DNA of 64,000 nucleotides from Paraglaciecola sp. (GCA_009993955.1 JAACSL010000012.1:49046-113045), one strand, 5' to 3'; shown: positions 36,575 to 46,328, numbered from the stretch's first letter. Program-made: numbers and translations. The notes: generated from the letters alone by a model not told the origin.

Positions 36575-37252
36575 TTAATCAAACGAATAATTAAACAACG
36601 TTATCTCTTCGTGGTAGTAGTCAGCAATAAAATCGATGGTGGCTTGATCAAAGTACTGACTATCATCGGTTTTTTCGCCTTCAATTTTATGCGGCAAATG
36701 CATTGGCGGTAGATTTAAATGCACACACAGTCTGGCGAAATCTTCCGCCAAAGACTCAAATTTCAGCACAAAATCCATCGGCATATCACCGGCAAAGTCC
36801 TTTAACCAATAGGTTTGCGGGCGCAGGAAACCGCTGCCAGCATGACGGCGAATAAACTGGGCAAACGACAGGTTTGCATCGATGCCGTAATTGCGTTGAT
36901 GAATTTCATCACGCATGGCATTTTTGTACCACGACAAGGCGCGCTGCCACGGGTTTCTCACGATGGTGAACTTGTAATACTGCTGATATTGCTCAGGCGT
37001 TACCGTCAAACCATTGTTAGGATTAGCATGTTGACGAAAGCCCTCACGTATGCGGCGTATGTAATCTTTGATGTTTTCCCTGTCTCTAAATACCGCCACC
37101 TGCAAACCCGGCTGCTGAATCATGCGAATACTGCGATGATCTTGGCCACTGCGTCCGCTATGACCGTCAAAATGCCCCAGTACATTTTCAATACTGGTAC
37201 CGGCACATTTAGGAATGTGGATGAATATGCATTTATGTTGATGAGAAATCAC
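36575..37252 (-). CDS. Sulfotransferase family 2 protein (third of three)
   Basis: CIFIHIPKCAGTSIENVLG is the PAPS 5'-phosphosulfate loop and FTIVRNPWQRALSWYKN the 3'-phosphate site, as in Sulfotransfer_2 proteins acting on glycans. The 225 residues include LKFESLAEDFARLCVHLNLP, the usual late helix. It lies 57 bases after the beta-helix gene on the same strand. With the two plus-strand sulfotransferases it makes sulfation of the polymer likely at more than one site. The 233-base stretch 36342-36574 up to the PEP-CTERM-like gene holds that gene's leader and nothing else clear. Confidence 0.85.
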   Translation of the reverse strand: MISHQHKCIFIHIPKCAGTSIENVLGHFDGHSGRSGQDHRSIRMIQQPGLQVAVFRDRENIKDYIRRIREGFRQHANPNNGLTVTPEQYQQYYKFTIVRNPWQRALSWYKNAMRDEIHQRNYGIDANLSFAQFIRRHAGSGFLRPQTYWLKDFAGDMPMDFVLKFESLAEDFARLCVHLNLPPMHLPHKIEGEKTDDSQYFDQATIDFIADYYHEEITLFNYSFD

Positions 37253-37309
37253 TCGTTGTCCTTAATGAGTTGTGTTGGTCGATATGGGCCGATTCTCGCT
37301 TGGCTTACC

Positions 37310-39940
37310 TTATTCATTGTTCACCGCTGAGGTGGTCGCAGCTTGATCACTGAATCTGCCAATTTGAATGCTGGAAAAAGTGTCTACATTATTCTGTGAT
37401 GAATAATAAAGCCCTGCCTCATACACTTTTAAGTTGCTGATTGTCATATGAGCATTGGCTGTGCGTGGCTCATCATTGTCGTGCACAAACACTAAACGGT
37501 CGATGGGGCCAGAGATGCGCTCACCGGCTCTTAATACAACGTGGGTCGACTTCTTATTACCAACGGCATAATCATCATAACCCCAACGTTGTGTACCTGT
37601 GATGAAGTAAGTGCGGCTGATTGTTTCTTGATTGTCATTCTCAAATGAAAGCGCCGCTATTTCTTTACTACCAACGGTTTGAAAGTCAAATTCTACAACG
37701 GTATTTGCGGTCATATCGTAGTCAAACAGCATGGCTAACCAACTGTTGTTTGCGATGGTGATACTCTGGCCATCCTCGCTAATTTGATAGTCATGGTCTT
37801 TGTCCTGTTGGCTAAATGCTTGGTATTCCATGTTGTTAAAATCAATGTAGGCGTCGCTCTGACTTAAATATTGATTTGGTTCCCTCAATTTGGCAGCTAA
37901 AGCAGCAGAGACCTGAGTTGAACGAGAAAAATTATCAATGACATACTCGGGCGGTATGTTGAGTTGAAAATGATGCTTGCCGCTTACAATAGCCAGCGCA
38001 TTGTTTTGATTGACTGCCTCTGGATCATAAAAATCTTGGTTTAAATATGCATCAACGATGACATCTTGTTTTTTGGTATTAAAGATAAAATTGTTGCTGA
38101 TCACAGATTCGGGGTATTGCATGGTGTCTAATACTCCAAACCCTTTATTTTTACTGTAGCTGCCGTGAATAAAGATATTATTCCTGATGTTGGCCCAGAA
38201 CGTTGTGTCATTCTGAAATCGAGCGGCGGCCACACCATTACCGTTAGTGGTGACAAGATTTTCAAAAATATTGATGACTCCGCCAGGGGCTGACATCAGT
38301 CCGCCCAGTTTAATAGCGGCCCATGTCGCTTGTCTGTCATCCCCTAAGTTGTGAATATAGTTATTAAAAATAAAACTGGGCCCAAGCATGTTGGGCAGGG
38401 CGCTTACCCCACAATAACCTTGTTCAATATCGTTGTTGTAAAACAGTACATTACTTTGGCCACCGTCCAGCTCGATAATGTCGTCGTTGGCATACGCCAG
38501 GTAATTGTCATAAATGGCCGAATCACGCACAAATCCACCGTAAACACGACCATTCACATTGCTTTCGATGACGTCATTGAAGCGTTTAGCATCACTACCG
38601 TAGAAGCGGTTATTGCGAATAATATACTGACCACTAAACGCCTCATTACCATGGTTTGCCGACACTAACATGGCTGTGGGGCCAAATGGATGACCATAAC
38701 CCCAGTTGTTCGCCCGTCCCACGGGGCTGTGCACTTCGCAGTTTTCAATCACCACCACGCCAGTGCGCATGAGAGAAAATCCAGCATCGTGATTCATTGG
38801 TCTTTCGTTTGCATCGGTACTGGCGTAGGCGAGGCCTTTTTTCACAAGTTTTGCCTGACGTCCCCAATTGGATATGTTGCATTGATTGAACCACAAATGA
38901 TGGGCATTTCTGCTGGCGATACCATGCAGCGACCCACCTTGCACGGTGATATTTTCAAACATGATGTAGCTTTGTGAACCGATTTCTATGGCGGCTGCGT
39001 GTTCGTCATCGCCAGTGATAATGACGTCATCACCTATAATTTTTGCCCAGCCGTCCTCATTGCCAGCGATACCCAAAACACTTAAATCAAGCGTGCCGCC
39101 TTGATACAAATCACGCAGATAGTAGATTTTATTGTCATCAATGGGTGGGGTATTGGCACGTGTCACAAAGTCCATCTCGATGGTTTTAATGGTCTCTTGA
39201 TTGTCACTGATGGTGATGTGAACTTGATACGGCGTTGCAGCATCAAGGTGCACGATGCTACCAGATAGGGCACTGCGAATCGGATCCCACTGCAGGTCAA
39301 GGGCTGGTTGCCATATAGGGGAATCAAGGGTTTTGAATTTTACCGATGCCGTGTGCGAGGCATGTTGATTAAACAGGGTAAGGCTAGCGGAGTGAATCAA
39401 CGGTACGATGACATCGTCTAATTGACGACTGGCGGTGGGCTGCATAAACCGACTGGGGTCTAAACCGGCCTGTAAACTCGCAATAATGATGGTTTGCTCG
39501 TCGATGTCTGCCTGCTGTGTGAGTAAGTCGGCGAGGCGATAGGCATCAATTGGATACAAGCTCAAGGCAAGGTAACTGAGTGTGCCAATGTGTTGGTTGT
39601 GCTGTTCTAATAAAGTCAGAAGGGCGTGGTCAATGCTGGTGCTTGCACCTTTAGTACTAAACGCTTGCAGCAACCATGCTGACTCTTGGGGATATTGCTG
39701 AATCGCCTGTTGCGCTGTATCGGGCAACTTTTTTTGCTGCTTGAGCCATGAACTAATCCTGTCAACACCCGATACTTTTTCATCCTGCATTTTTGCCAAC
39801 AGTAAGGCACCTGGTTGCAATCCGGGGGAGGGTGTTGACGTTTTATATTGCGCACAGCTCACACAAATCAGCATGCATGCTAAAACAAAGAAGTAACGTC
39901 CCTTCAATAACTTTTTTGATAAATACTGCATCGTTCTCAT
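37310..39940 (-). CDS. Large secreted right-handed beta-helix protein, candidate polysaccharide lyase or hydrolase
   Basis: The N-terminus is a signal sequence ending ICVSCAQ, a possible though atypical lipobox. Residues about 60-190 are helical and share the LYP...AGLDPS...TA pattern with the secreted protein at 22829-23443. After a short beta domain, residues about 270-640 show repeated 'V-I--N----N--G' turns (ENITVQGGSLHGIASRNAHHLWFNQCNISNWG), a parallel beta-helix such as in PL6 lyases or pectin-like enzymes. A final beta-sandwich-like domain (about 690-860) may bind carbohydrate. In an EPS cluster it may trim, modify or bind the polymer. I cannot assign catalytic residues by eye. Confidence 0.75.
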   Translation of the reverse strand: MRTMQYLSKKLLKGRYFFVLACMLICVSCAQYKTSTPSPGLQPGALLLAKMQDEKVSGVDRISSWLKQQKKLPDTAQQAIQQYPQESAWLLQAFSTKGASTSIDHALLTLLEQHNQHIGTLSYLALSLYPIDAYRLADLLTQQADIDEQTIIIASLQAGLDPSRFMQPTASRQLDDVIVPLIHSASLTLFNQHASHTASVKFKTLDSPIWQPALDLQWDPIRSALSGSIVHLDAATPYQVHITISDNQETIKTIEMDFVTRANTPPIDDNKIYYLRDLYQGGTLDLSVLGIAGNEDGWAKIIGDDVIITGDDEHAAAIEIGSQSYIMFENITVQGGSLHGIASRNAHHLWFNQCNISNWGRQAKLVKKGLAYASTDANERPMNHDAGFSLMRTGVVVIENCEVHSPVGRANNWGYGHPFGPTAMLVSANHGNEAFSGQYIIRNNRFYGSDAKRFNDVIESNVNGRVYGGFVRDSAIYDNYLAYANDDIIELDGGQSNVLFYNNDIEQGYCGVSALPNMLGPSFIFNNYIHNLGDDRQATWAAIKLGGLMSAPGGVINIFENLVTTNGNGVAAARFQNDTTFWANIRNNIFIHGSYSKNKGFGVLDTMQYPESVISNNFIFNTKKQDVIVDAYLNQDFYDPEAVNQNNALAIVSGKHHFQLNIPPEYVIDNFSRSTQVSAALAAKLREPNQYLSQSDAYIDFNNMEYQAFSQQDKDHDYQISEDGQSITIANNSWLAMLFDYDMTANTVVEFDFQTVGSKEIAALSFENDNQETISRTYFITGTQRWGYDDYAVGNKKSTHVVLRAGERISGPIDRLVFVHDNDEPRTANAHMTISNLKVYEAGLYYSSQNNVDTFSSIQIGRFSDQAATTSAVNNE

Positions 39941-40322
39941 TTTTAGTGCCGGTTTACGTTTGCATGTTCAGTGTTACCTTGCAGAGACGTGGATGGGGCA
40001 AATCCGCGCACTAGGTAGTTTTCAGAGCTTCATAGTATTGCTGACCAAGGTGACCAACACATGACAAGGCTCAGCCCGTCAGCGTTTTTCAAGATATCGA
40101 AAAAGCACAACAGCTCTGGCCTCAGATCTTTATCATGGTTGAAAAAGCAATATTTGTTCCACTACTATTGTTTTGTTTGATTTAGCACAATAAAGTAGTC
40201 GCGCGGTGCAAAAGGGTGGCATGGCTTAGCTAAACGTTTGGAACGACACAGGACGCTCATCATTTTTTTCCTAACCACACTACAATGCCATGTTGTGCCA
40301 TGCATCAGCCAGTGAGCATGTC
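39941..40322. other. Divergent intergenic region without a gene
   Basis: These 382 bases separate the minus-strand beta-helix gene from two plus-strand GT2 genes and must hold both promoters. I see no clear hairpin terminator, operator or RNA. The frame from 40290 is open, but the GT2 protein most likely starts at 40323. Confidence 0.5.
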
Positions 40323-41183
40323 ATGATGGACAATGATCCATTGGTGAGTTGTATCATTACCACCTTCAATCGTCCGCAAGCGTTGGTCAATGCCATTGAA
40401 AGTGTCTTGGTTCAATCCTATCAGCATTTTGAAATCATCGTTGTGGATGACAATTCCACTCATGCTTACGACGCCGTGCATGCGCGCTACCAACAGCATG
40501 ACAAAATTCAATTTGTAGCTAATCCCCGAAATCTGGGTATATCAGCATCCAGAAATCTCGGCATCAGCATGGCAAAGGGCAACTACCTAGCCTTTTTGGA
40601 CGACGACGATCGTTGGTTGCCCACAAAATTAGCCAGTCAACTACAGTTCTTACAGGACAATCCTGCTTATCTGGCGTGTTCTACCTGCCACATTGACTCG
40701 CAACGTCAAATACGGATTGACCGTGGTAAGCGGCATATCACGCTAGAGACTATGTTGGGGGAAAATATCTTAGGTTCGCCGAGTAAAATAATGCTACGCA
40801 GAAGCGCATTGCATAAGGCGAAATTTAACGAGCAGACCAATCATGCTGAAGACTGGGACTTTTATTTACAGCTATTACACCATGGCGACATTTATGTGCT
40901 CCCCGAGGCGCTGGTTATCTACAATACCCAAGTCTTTGGTCGCTTAACCACTGGATTTGCCGCATTAAGTCTGGAACAAATACAACAAAAAGCTGCCATG
41001 ACATATGCAAATCGGTCTTTAATAGGCGAAAAAAACTTCAAAACCCGCATGGCGCATTACTACTTTGACAGCTTTTTACAACGTAAAAACAAAGGTAAGT
41101 ACTTTCAACAAGCGGTGCGCGAGGTCGGTTTTTTTCTGGCACTACGCATCATGTTAAAAGTTATTAGGCGCTCTGTATGGTAA
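40323..41183 (+). CDS. Glycosyltransferase family 2
   Basis: The GT-A fold is seen from the start: PLVSCIITTFNRPQALVNAIESVL, IIVVDDNSTHAYD and the metal-binding LAFLDDDDRWLP, then the acceptor-side HAEDWDFYLQLL (the ED of the catalytic base region). ATG 40323 gives the family's normal start; the frame is open from 40290. It is a tandem partner of the next gene, which overlaps its stop by seven bases, and the two share the same plan throughout, suggesting a duplication. Donor sugar unknown. Confidence 0.88.
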   Translation: MMDNDPLVSCIITTFNRPQALVNAIESVLVQSYQHFEIIVVDDNSTHAYDAVHARYQQHDKIQFVANPRNLGISASRNLGISMAKGNYLAFLDDDDRWLPTKLASQLQFLQDNPAYLACSTCHIDSQRQIRIDRGKRHITLETMLGENILGSPSKIMLRRSALHKAKFNEQTNHAEDWDFYLQLLHHGDIYVLPEALVIYNTQVFGRLTTGFAALSLEQIQQKAAMTYANRSLIGEKNFKTRMAHYYFDSFLQRKNKGKYFQQAVREVGFFLALRIMLKVIRRSVW

Positions 41184-42028
41184 ACACTTTGCCTTTAGTG
41201 AGTGTTATTGTGACAACGTTTGAGCGCCCGCAATTTTTGCTCGCAGCCTGCAAAAGCGTGCAGCAGCAAAGCTATAAAAATATTGAATTGATCGTAGTTG
41301 ATGACAATTCAAGCTGCTCTTATGCAAATGTACTGACCCACTTGCAAGACCTCAATCTTCATTACATTAAACGCAGCCAAAATGGCGGTGGTTCGGCGGC
41401 TAGGAATACCGGGATCATAGCGGCGAAAGGGGAGTATATAGCTTTTCTGGATGATGATGATGAGTGGGCGGTGAGCAAGATTGAAAAACAAATGACACGC
41501 CTGTGTGACAAGGTACAAGCGGTGCATTGCGGTTATACCCTGTTGAGTAGCGGGAAACCAAGAATCGAACAACAAACGTTGATCACGTTTAGCGATTTGT
41601 GTGAAAACAATAAATTGGCCAGTACCTCTGGTTTATTGGCCAAGGCGTCGCTACTGCGTGAACTGCGTTTTGACGAAACCTTAGCCCGCTCGCAAGATTG
41701 GGACATTTACCTGCGACTTGCACGGGAAACACCCATTGCTTACGTAAATGAGGCGCTGTACATATACAATGATGGTGGTCATTTGCGCATGACCAACAAG
41801 CTTGCAAGCCTATCCATCGCAGAGTTTCGTGCCCAGTTGGCTATGGTAAAAAAACATCAAACCAGTTTAGTCAAGCAAGCATATACCCAACATATTGCGA
41901 ATCTTATTTTACGAAGCATCAAACATCGAAACGACCCGTTCTTGTTGTTGGTCATGTGCATGTCTGAAATTGGCTTTTGGCCAACCCTCTACCACCTAGC
42001 TAGGTTAGGCAAAGAAAAATATCGATGA
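41177..42028 (+). CDS. Glycosyltransferase family 2 (tandem paralogue)
   Basis: The sequence follows the upstream gene: PLVSVIVTTFERPQFLLAACKSV, LIVVDDNSSCSY, GGSAARNTGIIAAKGEYIAFLDDDDEW and SQDWDIYLRLA. The start lies within the previous gene (TGTATGGTAA), so translation is coupled. The 283-residue protein is soluble and cytoplasmic by appearance. These two transferases close the EPS cluster. After it, 153 bases without visible features lead to the metalloprotease. Confidence 0.88.
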   Translation: MVNTLPLVSVIVTTFERPQFLLAACKSVQQQSYKNIELIVVDDNSSCSYANVLTHLQDLNLHYIKRSQNGGGSAARNTGIIAAKGEYIAFLDDDDEWAVSKIEKQMTRLCDKVQAVHCGYTLLSSGKPRIEQQTLITFSDLCENNKLASTSGLLAKASLLRELRFDETLARSQDWDIYLRLARETPIAYVNEALYIYNDGGHLRMTNKLASLSIAEFRAQLAMVKKHQTSLVKQAYTQHIANLILRSIKHRNDPFLLLVMCMSEIGFWPTLYHLARLGKEKYR

Positions 42029-42181
42029 TCATGATTGGTCGCTGAATATCGTTGAGTTTTACTGCACCACTGTGTGAGCAGACTATTACGAGCTGGCTGT
42101 GTATCGGCCTCTATTAACTCACGGTAACTTTGGGTATGGTTACTGCTTATTGTTTGGTTTCAAAATAAAAGAGAGTGCAGC

Positions 42182-44587
42182 ATGGCGTTGAAAACACTGT
42201 GGGTTTTAATTGGGTTAGTAGCGAGTCAGATGACCTACGGGCAAACCGCTGTAAGTCCAAACAATGTCAAAGCCTTCACCCAGCATATGACACACACGGC
42301 GGGCTTTTTTGATTTTTATTATGATCAACAACAAGACAAAGTGTATTTAAAAATAGCGCAGTTTGATCAGCCTTTTTTGTTTCAAAGTAGCTTGCCACAA
42401 GGCATTGGCTCTAATGACATCGGCTTGGATCGTGGTCAATTAGGCGATACCCGTCTGGTCAAGTTTGAACGCTACGGCAACAAGGTCATGCTCAAGCAAC
42501 TCAATACCGCGTATCGGGCCAGTTCCGGTAATCCAGCCGAGCAGGCCAGTATTGATGAAGCGTTCGCTGATTCGGTGATTGCTGGCTTAGCTGTGGTGGC
42601 CAGTGATGACAAGGCGGTAGTTGTCGATTACACGCCATTTTTGCTGTCGGATATTCATAATATTGCGGCTCAACTTGAAAGCAGTAAACAAGGGAGTTAC
42701 AAACCTGATCCCTTACGCAGCGGGGTTTTCCTGCCCCGCAGTAAAGCGTTTGTGGACAATACTGAGCTAGAGGCTTTGGTGACCTTTGCGGGCAGTAAGG
42801 CGGGAGAGTTTGTCAAGCAGGTTACCCCTGACGCCAACAGTATCTCCGTGCATTTGCATCACTCCTTGATCCGTTTACCTGACAATAACTATCAAAGCCG
42901 CCCATTCACGCCCTTTTCTGGTTATTGGAGTGTGGCTTACCAAGACTATTCTGCGCCACTTGAAGACGATATGACTGTCAAAGTGATCCCGCGTCACCGC
43001 TTGCAAAAACGCGATGCTACACTGGCGGTGAGTGAGGCCGTTGAGCCCATTGTGTATTACCTCGACCCGGGTATTCCCGAACCGGTGATGAGTGCCCTGC
43101 GTGATGGCGTACAATGGTGGGATCAAGCGTTTCAAAAAATCGGTTATAAAAATGCGTTTCAAGTCAAAGTGTTACCTGCTGACGCCGATCCCATGGACGT
43201 GCGTTTTAACGTGATTCAATGGGTGCATCGCGCCACACGTGGTTGGTCTTATGGTTCATCCGTCATTGATCCACGCAGCGGGGAAATCATCAAAGGCCAT
43301 GTGACGTTGGGGTCGCTTCGGGTGCGGCAAGATTATTTGATCGCCCTTGGTTTAACGAGTCCATTTAAGGAAAACAATACTGATACCAGCGCACAGCGTG
43401 ATATGGCGTTGGCGCGCATCCGTCAGTTGGCCGCCCACGAAGTCGGTCATACTTTGGGCATCGCCCACAACTTTGCTGCCAGTGAATATGGGCGCGAATC
43501 CGTGATGGATTATCCTCATCCTGTTATCAGTATCAAAGAGGGTGAAATAAACTTAGACGGGGCTTACGCCACAGGCATGGGTAAGTGGGACGACTATGTG
43601 ATTGCCTATGGTTATCAAGATTTTGCTGACCGTGCCAACGAACAACAGCACTTAGCCATGTTGGTGCAAAACGCACAACAACAAGGCCTGCGTTATCAGT
43701 CTGATCCTGACGCGCGTCCTGCCCATGCCAGCAACCCAGCAGGCAATCTTTGGGACAATGGTGCAGATGCCATTGCTCAACTGCAGCATCTAACGCAAGT
43801 GCGGGCCATTGCCTTGCAAAATTTTGGTATTCACTCCCTGCCAAACGGCGCAAATTTGTCTGCCTTAGAAGAAAGCCTGGTGCCTATCTACTTGCTGCAT
43901 CGTTATCAACTGGAAGCGGTGGCCAAGTTAGTAGGTGGGGTTAACTATGAATATGAGCGCAAAGGCGATTACCCTGAGGTAAAAGGCAATCAGCCGGTGA
44001 ATGCGGCTAAGCAACAAGCAGCTGTCAACGCTATTGTAGCTAGTATTCAAGCCGATTTTCTGCAAGTGCCAGCGCATATCACTGCCTTGATTACCCCTAA
44101 AGCCTATGGCAGTGAGCGCAATCGCGAAAGTTTTCAAGGGCGCAGTGGCGTGAATTTCGACCCCCTCAGTGCGGCAGAATCGGTGGCCAATTATAGTTTG
44201 AAATTGTTGCTACGGGCCGAGCGTTTAAATCGTCTAGCTCAGCAAGCAGAACAACAAAAAAATGCTTTGGATGTGAGTAGTTTGCTGCAACAAATCTTGG
44301 CAGGCAGCATCATGCACGACAGCAGTAATCAGTGGTCAGCGTTGCAAGGCAGAATAAATTATGTGGTTCTACACACCTTAGTGCAGGCAAAACAACAGGC
44401 CATGTTGGCCCCTGAAGTGGCGGCAAAAATCGATATAACATTGCACTCGCTGTATGCGTGGTTGAAAAACAAACAGCGTAACCCTCAACATGCGGTTATG
44501 GCGCGTTTGTTGGACCAGTATTTCACCACCGGGAATTGGCTATCACCCTTTAAACCCATGCCGATGCCACCCGGCTCGCCCATCTAA
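42182..44587 (+). CDS. Secreted zinc-dependent metalloprotease (DUF5117/DUF4953 type)
   Basis: A signal peptide (about 20 residues, ending MTYGQTA) begins an 801-residue protein. The metzincin site AAHEVGHTLGIAHNF (about residues 418-432) has HExxHxxGxxH, followed by a Met-turn-like SVMDYPHP. The first part, with FFDFYYDQQQDKVYLKI, LFQSSLPQGIGSNDIGLDRGQ and VDYTPFLLSDIHN, is that of the large periplasmic or secreted proteases of the DUF5117/DUF5118 group. The substrate is unknown. The NUDIX gene follows 18 bases later. Confidence 0.85.
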   Translation: MALKTLWVLIGLVASQMTYGQTAVSPNNVKAFTQHMTHTAGFFDFYYDQQQDKVYLKIAQFDQPFLFQSSLPQGIGSNDIGLDRGQLGDTRLVKFERYGNKVMLKQLNTAYRASSGNPAEQASIDEAFADSVIAGLAVVASDDKAVVVDYTPFLLSDIHNIAAQLESSKQGSYKPDPLRSGVFLPRSKAFVDNTELEALVTFAGSKAGEFVKQVTPDANSISVHLHHSLIRLPDNNYQSRPFTPFSGYWSVAYQDYSAPLEDDMTVKVIPRHRLQKRDATLAVSEAVEPIVYYLDPGIPEPVMSALRDGVQWWDQAFQKIGYKNAFQVKVLPADADPMDVRFNVIQWVHRATRGWSYGSSVIDPRSGEIIKGHVTLGSLRVRQDYLIALGLTSPFKENNTDTSAQRDMALARIRQLAAHEVGHTLGIAHNFAASEYGRESVMDYPHPVISIKEGEINLDGAYATGMGKWDDYVIAYGYQDFADRANEQQHLAMLVQNAQQQGLRYQSDPDARPAHASNPAGNLWDNGADAIAQLQHLTQVRAIALQNFGIHSLPNGANLSALEESLVPIYLLHRYQLEAVAKLVGGVNYEYERKGDYPEVKGNQPVNAAKQQAAVNAIVASIQADFLQVPAHITALITPKAYGSERNRESFQGRSGVNFDPLSAAESVANYSLKLLLRAERLNRLAQQAEQQKNALDVSSLLQQILAGSIMHDSSNQWSALQGRINYVVLHTLVQAKQQAMLAPEVAAKIDITLHSLYAWLKNKQRNPQHAVMARLLDQYFTTGNWLSPFKPMPMPPGSPI

Positions 44588-44605
44588 GTCAGGCAGGGTA
44601 ACGCT

Positions 44606-45133
44606 ATGTTAAATCTGCCTTCAGCTTATTGCCCCCAGTGCGGGGCTCAGGCTTTTCACGCCCACTGTCAAAAATCCCTGATCTGCGCTCTGTGTGGTTT
44701 TCGCTATTTCCACAATGTGGCTGCGGCGGTAGGGGCTTTGATTTATTGTCAAGGCAAGCTGTTGTTGGTTGAGCGCGGCCTCGAACCCAGCAAAGGTTTG
44801 TTGGATGTGCCGGGTGGGTTTGTTGACTACGGTGAATCCATTGAACAAGCGTTGCGCCGTGAACTCTATGAAGAGTTACAACTCAGCGCCGAGCAGATGA
44901 TCTATGTATTTTCTCAGCCCAACACCTACCTGTATAAAGATGTGGAGTACCACACCGTTGATAGTTTTTTTCTGATCACCCTAGATCACCTGCCCACCCT
45001 CGTCTTGCAGGAAAGTGAGCTCAGTGGCTATTGCTGGCTGAGCCTTGACGAGATCAAACCCCAGATGCTGGCCTTTGCTTCATTAAAAATGGCCGTTAAA
45101 CATCTTGCTGAATTGCAGGTTTTGCCTGACTGA
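44606..45133 (+). CDS. NUDIX hydrolase with N-terminal zinc ribbon
   Basis: Two CxxC pairs (YCPQCGAQ and ICALCGFRYF) form a small zinc ribbon as in NADH pyrophosphatase-like proteins. The NUDIX box reads GGFVDYGESIEQALRRELYEELQL, fitting G-x5-E-x7-RE-U-x-EE. The protein should hydrolyse a nucleoside diphosphate linked to another group; the substrate is not clear. Its 3' end overlaps the convergent acyltransferase gene by 38 bases. Confidence 0.9.
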   Translation: MLNLPSAYCPQCGAQAFHAHCQKSLICALCGFRYFHNVAAAVGALIYCQGKLLLVERGLEPSKGLLDVPGGFVDYGESIEQALRRELYEELQLSAEQMIYVFSQPNTYLYKDVEYHTVDSFFLITLDHLPTLVLQESELSGYCWLSLDEIKPQMLAFASLKMAVKHLAELQVLPD

Positions 45134-46301
45134 GCTTGACCGAACTGTTACCCACAAATAAACGCGACAAACTTGTCCAACTCACCAATAAGTGAAAACT
45201 CAGGCAACTGAGCAGCAAGGTTGCCGCTGTGCCCACAATGAATTTAAACCCTATGTGCCAATCAAGATCTAACAAATGAAACTGAATCCAAAATAACAGC
45301 GGTAGATGCACGATATACACCCAATACGATACCCGTGAGATATAACGCAATACCATGCTGCTGAAGTTCAGCAGGCGTTTGGCGTATAACACTGTGCAAA
45401 GGGTTAATACCACTGAAGCCGTGGCTTCAAGTGCGGTCATGCCGAGTTTTAGCCAGCCCACTGGTTGAGTGCCCGGTGCATATTCTTCAGGGATCAAACT
45501 CTCAGGCAGCAGGGCGTAAAAAGCGGCAAAACTGAGAACACCCAAGATCAGCCAGTAGTGTCGATATGGGTCAAACTGCAATATCAGTTTGGCGTGGCTG
45601 AAAAACCCATAACCCAGCGCAAAAAACAGACCGTAAAACCATAAAGCCCATAAGGCGGGAAAAATCCATTCAGGCGCAGGAAAGGGCAGGCTCACCATGT
45701 ATAGCGCAGGCACCATGCTAATGATCATCGCCAGCAACAGGGTCAGGGGTTTAAGCTCAGTCAACCAGTCCAGTACTTTATGGCCAAGTAAGGTTTTTAA
45801 GACGTAGGTCAATACATAGAAAAACAGCAGATGATACAAAAACCATAGATGCATGGTACTCAAGGGCGGTTGGGGAGGTTCGGGCATCGTCATCATCATT
45901 TGCACAAAACCTAAAAACGGGGATTTATGGGTGACGTGAGCCAGCGCATCTCCAATTATCCACATGGTTATTACACTGAGGATGGGCAAAAACAGCACCA
46001 GTGGCAGGGCAATCCGTAACAGGCGATTTTTGCTAAACGCCAATCCCCCACGTTTTTGCATAAGTAATGCGGCAAAAAAACCTGCCATCATAAAAAATAC
46101 AGGCATGCGAAACAGATGGCTGCTCCAGGCAAACACATCAAAGCCCCAATGATTAGCTGCATCGGCAGTGGGCCATACGTTGTGCATCATTGGGCTGTAA
46201 GCCAAGGCTGCATGAAAAAAGATACCTGCCAACATAGCAAAGGCGCGGAGGTTATCCAAATAGTGCAGGCGCACTGATCTCTGAACGACATTCATGGTCA
46301 T
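45096..46301 (-). CDS. Acyltransferase family 3 membrane protein, OpgC/MdoC-like
   Basis: The 401-residue protein begins with the pattern RLHYLDNLRAFAMLAGIFFHAALAY, including the conserved Arg and His, and has about ten membrane helices (HLFRMPVFFMMAGFFAALLMQ is typical). OpgC-like proteins transfer succinyl or acetyl groups onto periplasmic glucans; this one might act on glucans or another glycan. Two ATGs (46301 and 46295) are close together behind AGAGG. It overlaps the NUDIX gene at its 3' end and lies 73 bases after the ABC permease on the same strand. Confidence 0.85.
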   Translation of the reverse strand: MTMNVVQRSVRLHYLDNLRAFAMLAGIFFHAALAYSPMMHNVWPTADAANHWGFDVFAWSSHLFRMPVFFMMAGFFAALLMQKRGGLAFSKNRLLRIALPLVLFLPILSVITMWIIGDALAHVTHKSPFLGFVQMMMTMPEPPQPPLSTMHLWFLYHLLFFYVLTYVLKTLLGHKVLDWLTELKPLTLLLAMIISMVPALYMVSLPFPAPEWIFPALWALWFYGLFFALGYGFFSHAKLILQFDPYRHYWLILGVLSFAAFYALLPESLIPEEYAPGTQPVGWLKLGMTALEATASVVLTLCTVLYAKRLLNFSSMVLRYISRVSYWVYIVHLPLLFWIQFHLLDLDWHIGFKFIVGTAATLLLSCLSFHLLVSWTSLSRLFVGNSSVKLSQAKPAIQQDV

Positions 46302-46328
46302 TTTCCTCTAAATTAAGTCGAAACGGAT

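Noticed and set aside
36341..36712. 123-residue plus-strand frame between the PEP-CTERM-like and sulfotransferase genes
   Set aside because: It runs over the 3' end of the sulfotransferase gene on the other strand, has no family pattern, and its first part lies in the leader of the divergent gene.
40215..40240. Possible sigma-54 promoter (TGGCATGGCTTAGCT)
   Set aside because: The spacing is one base short and the -12 box is a poor match.
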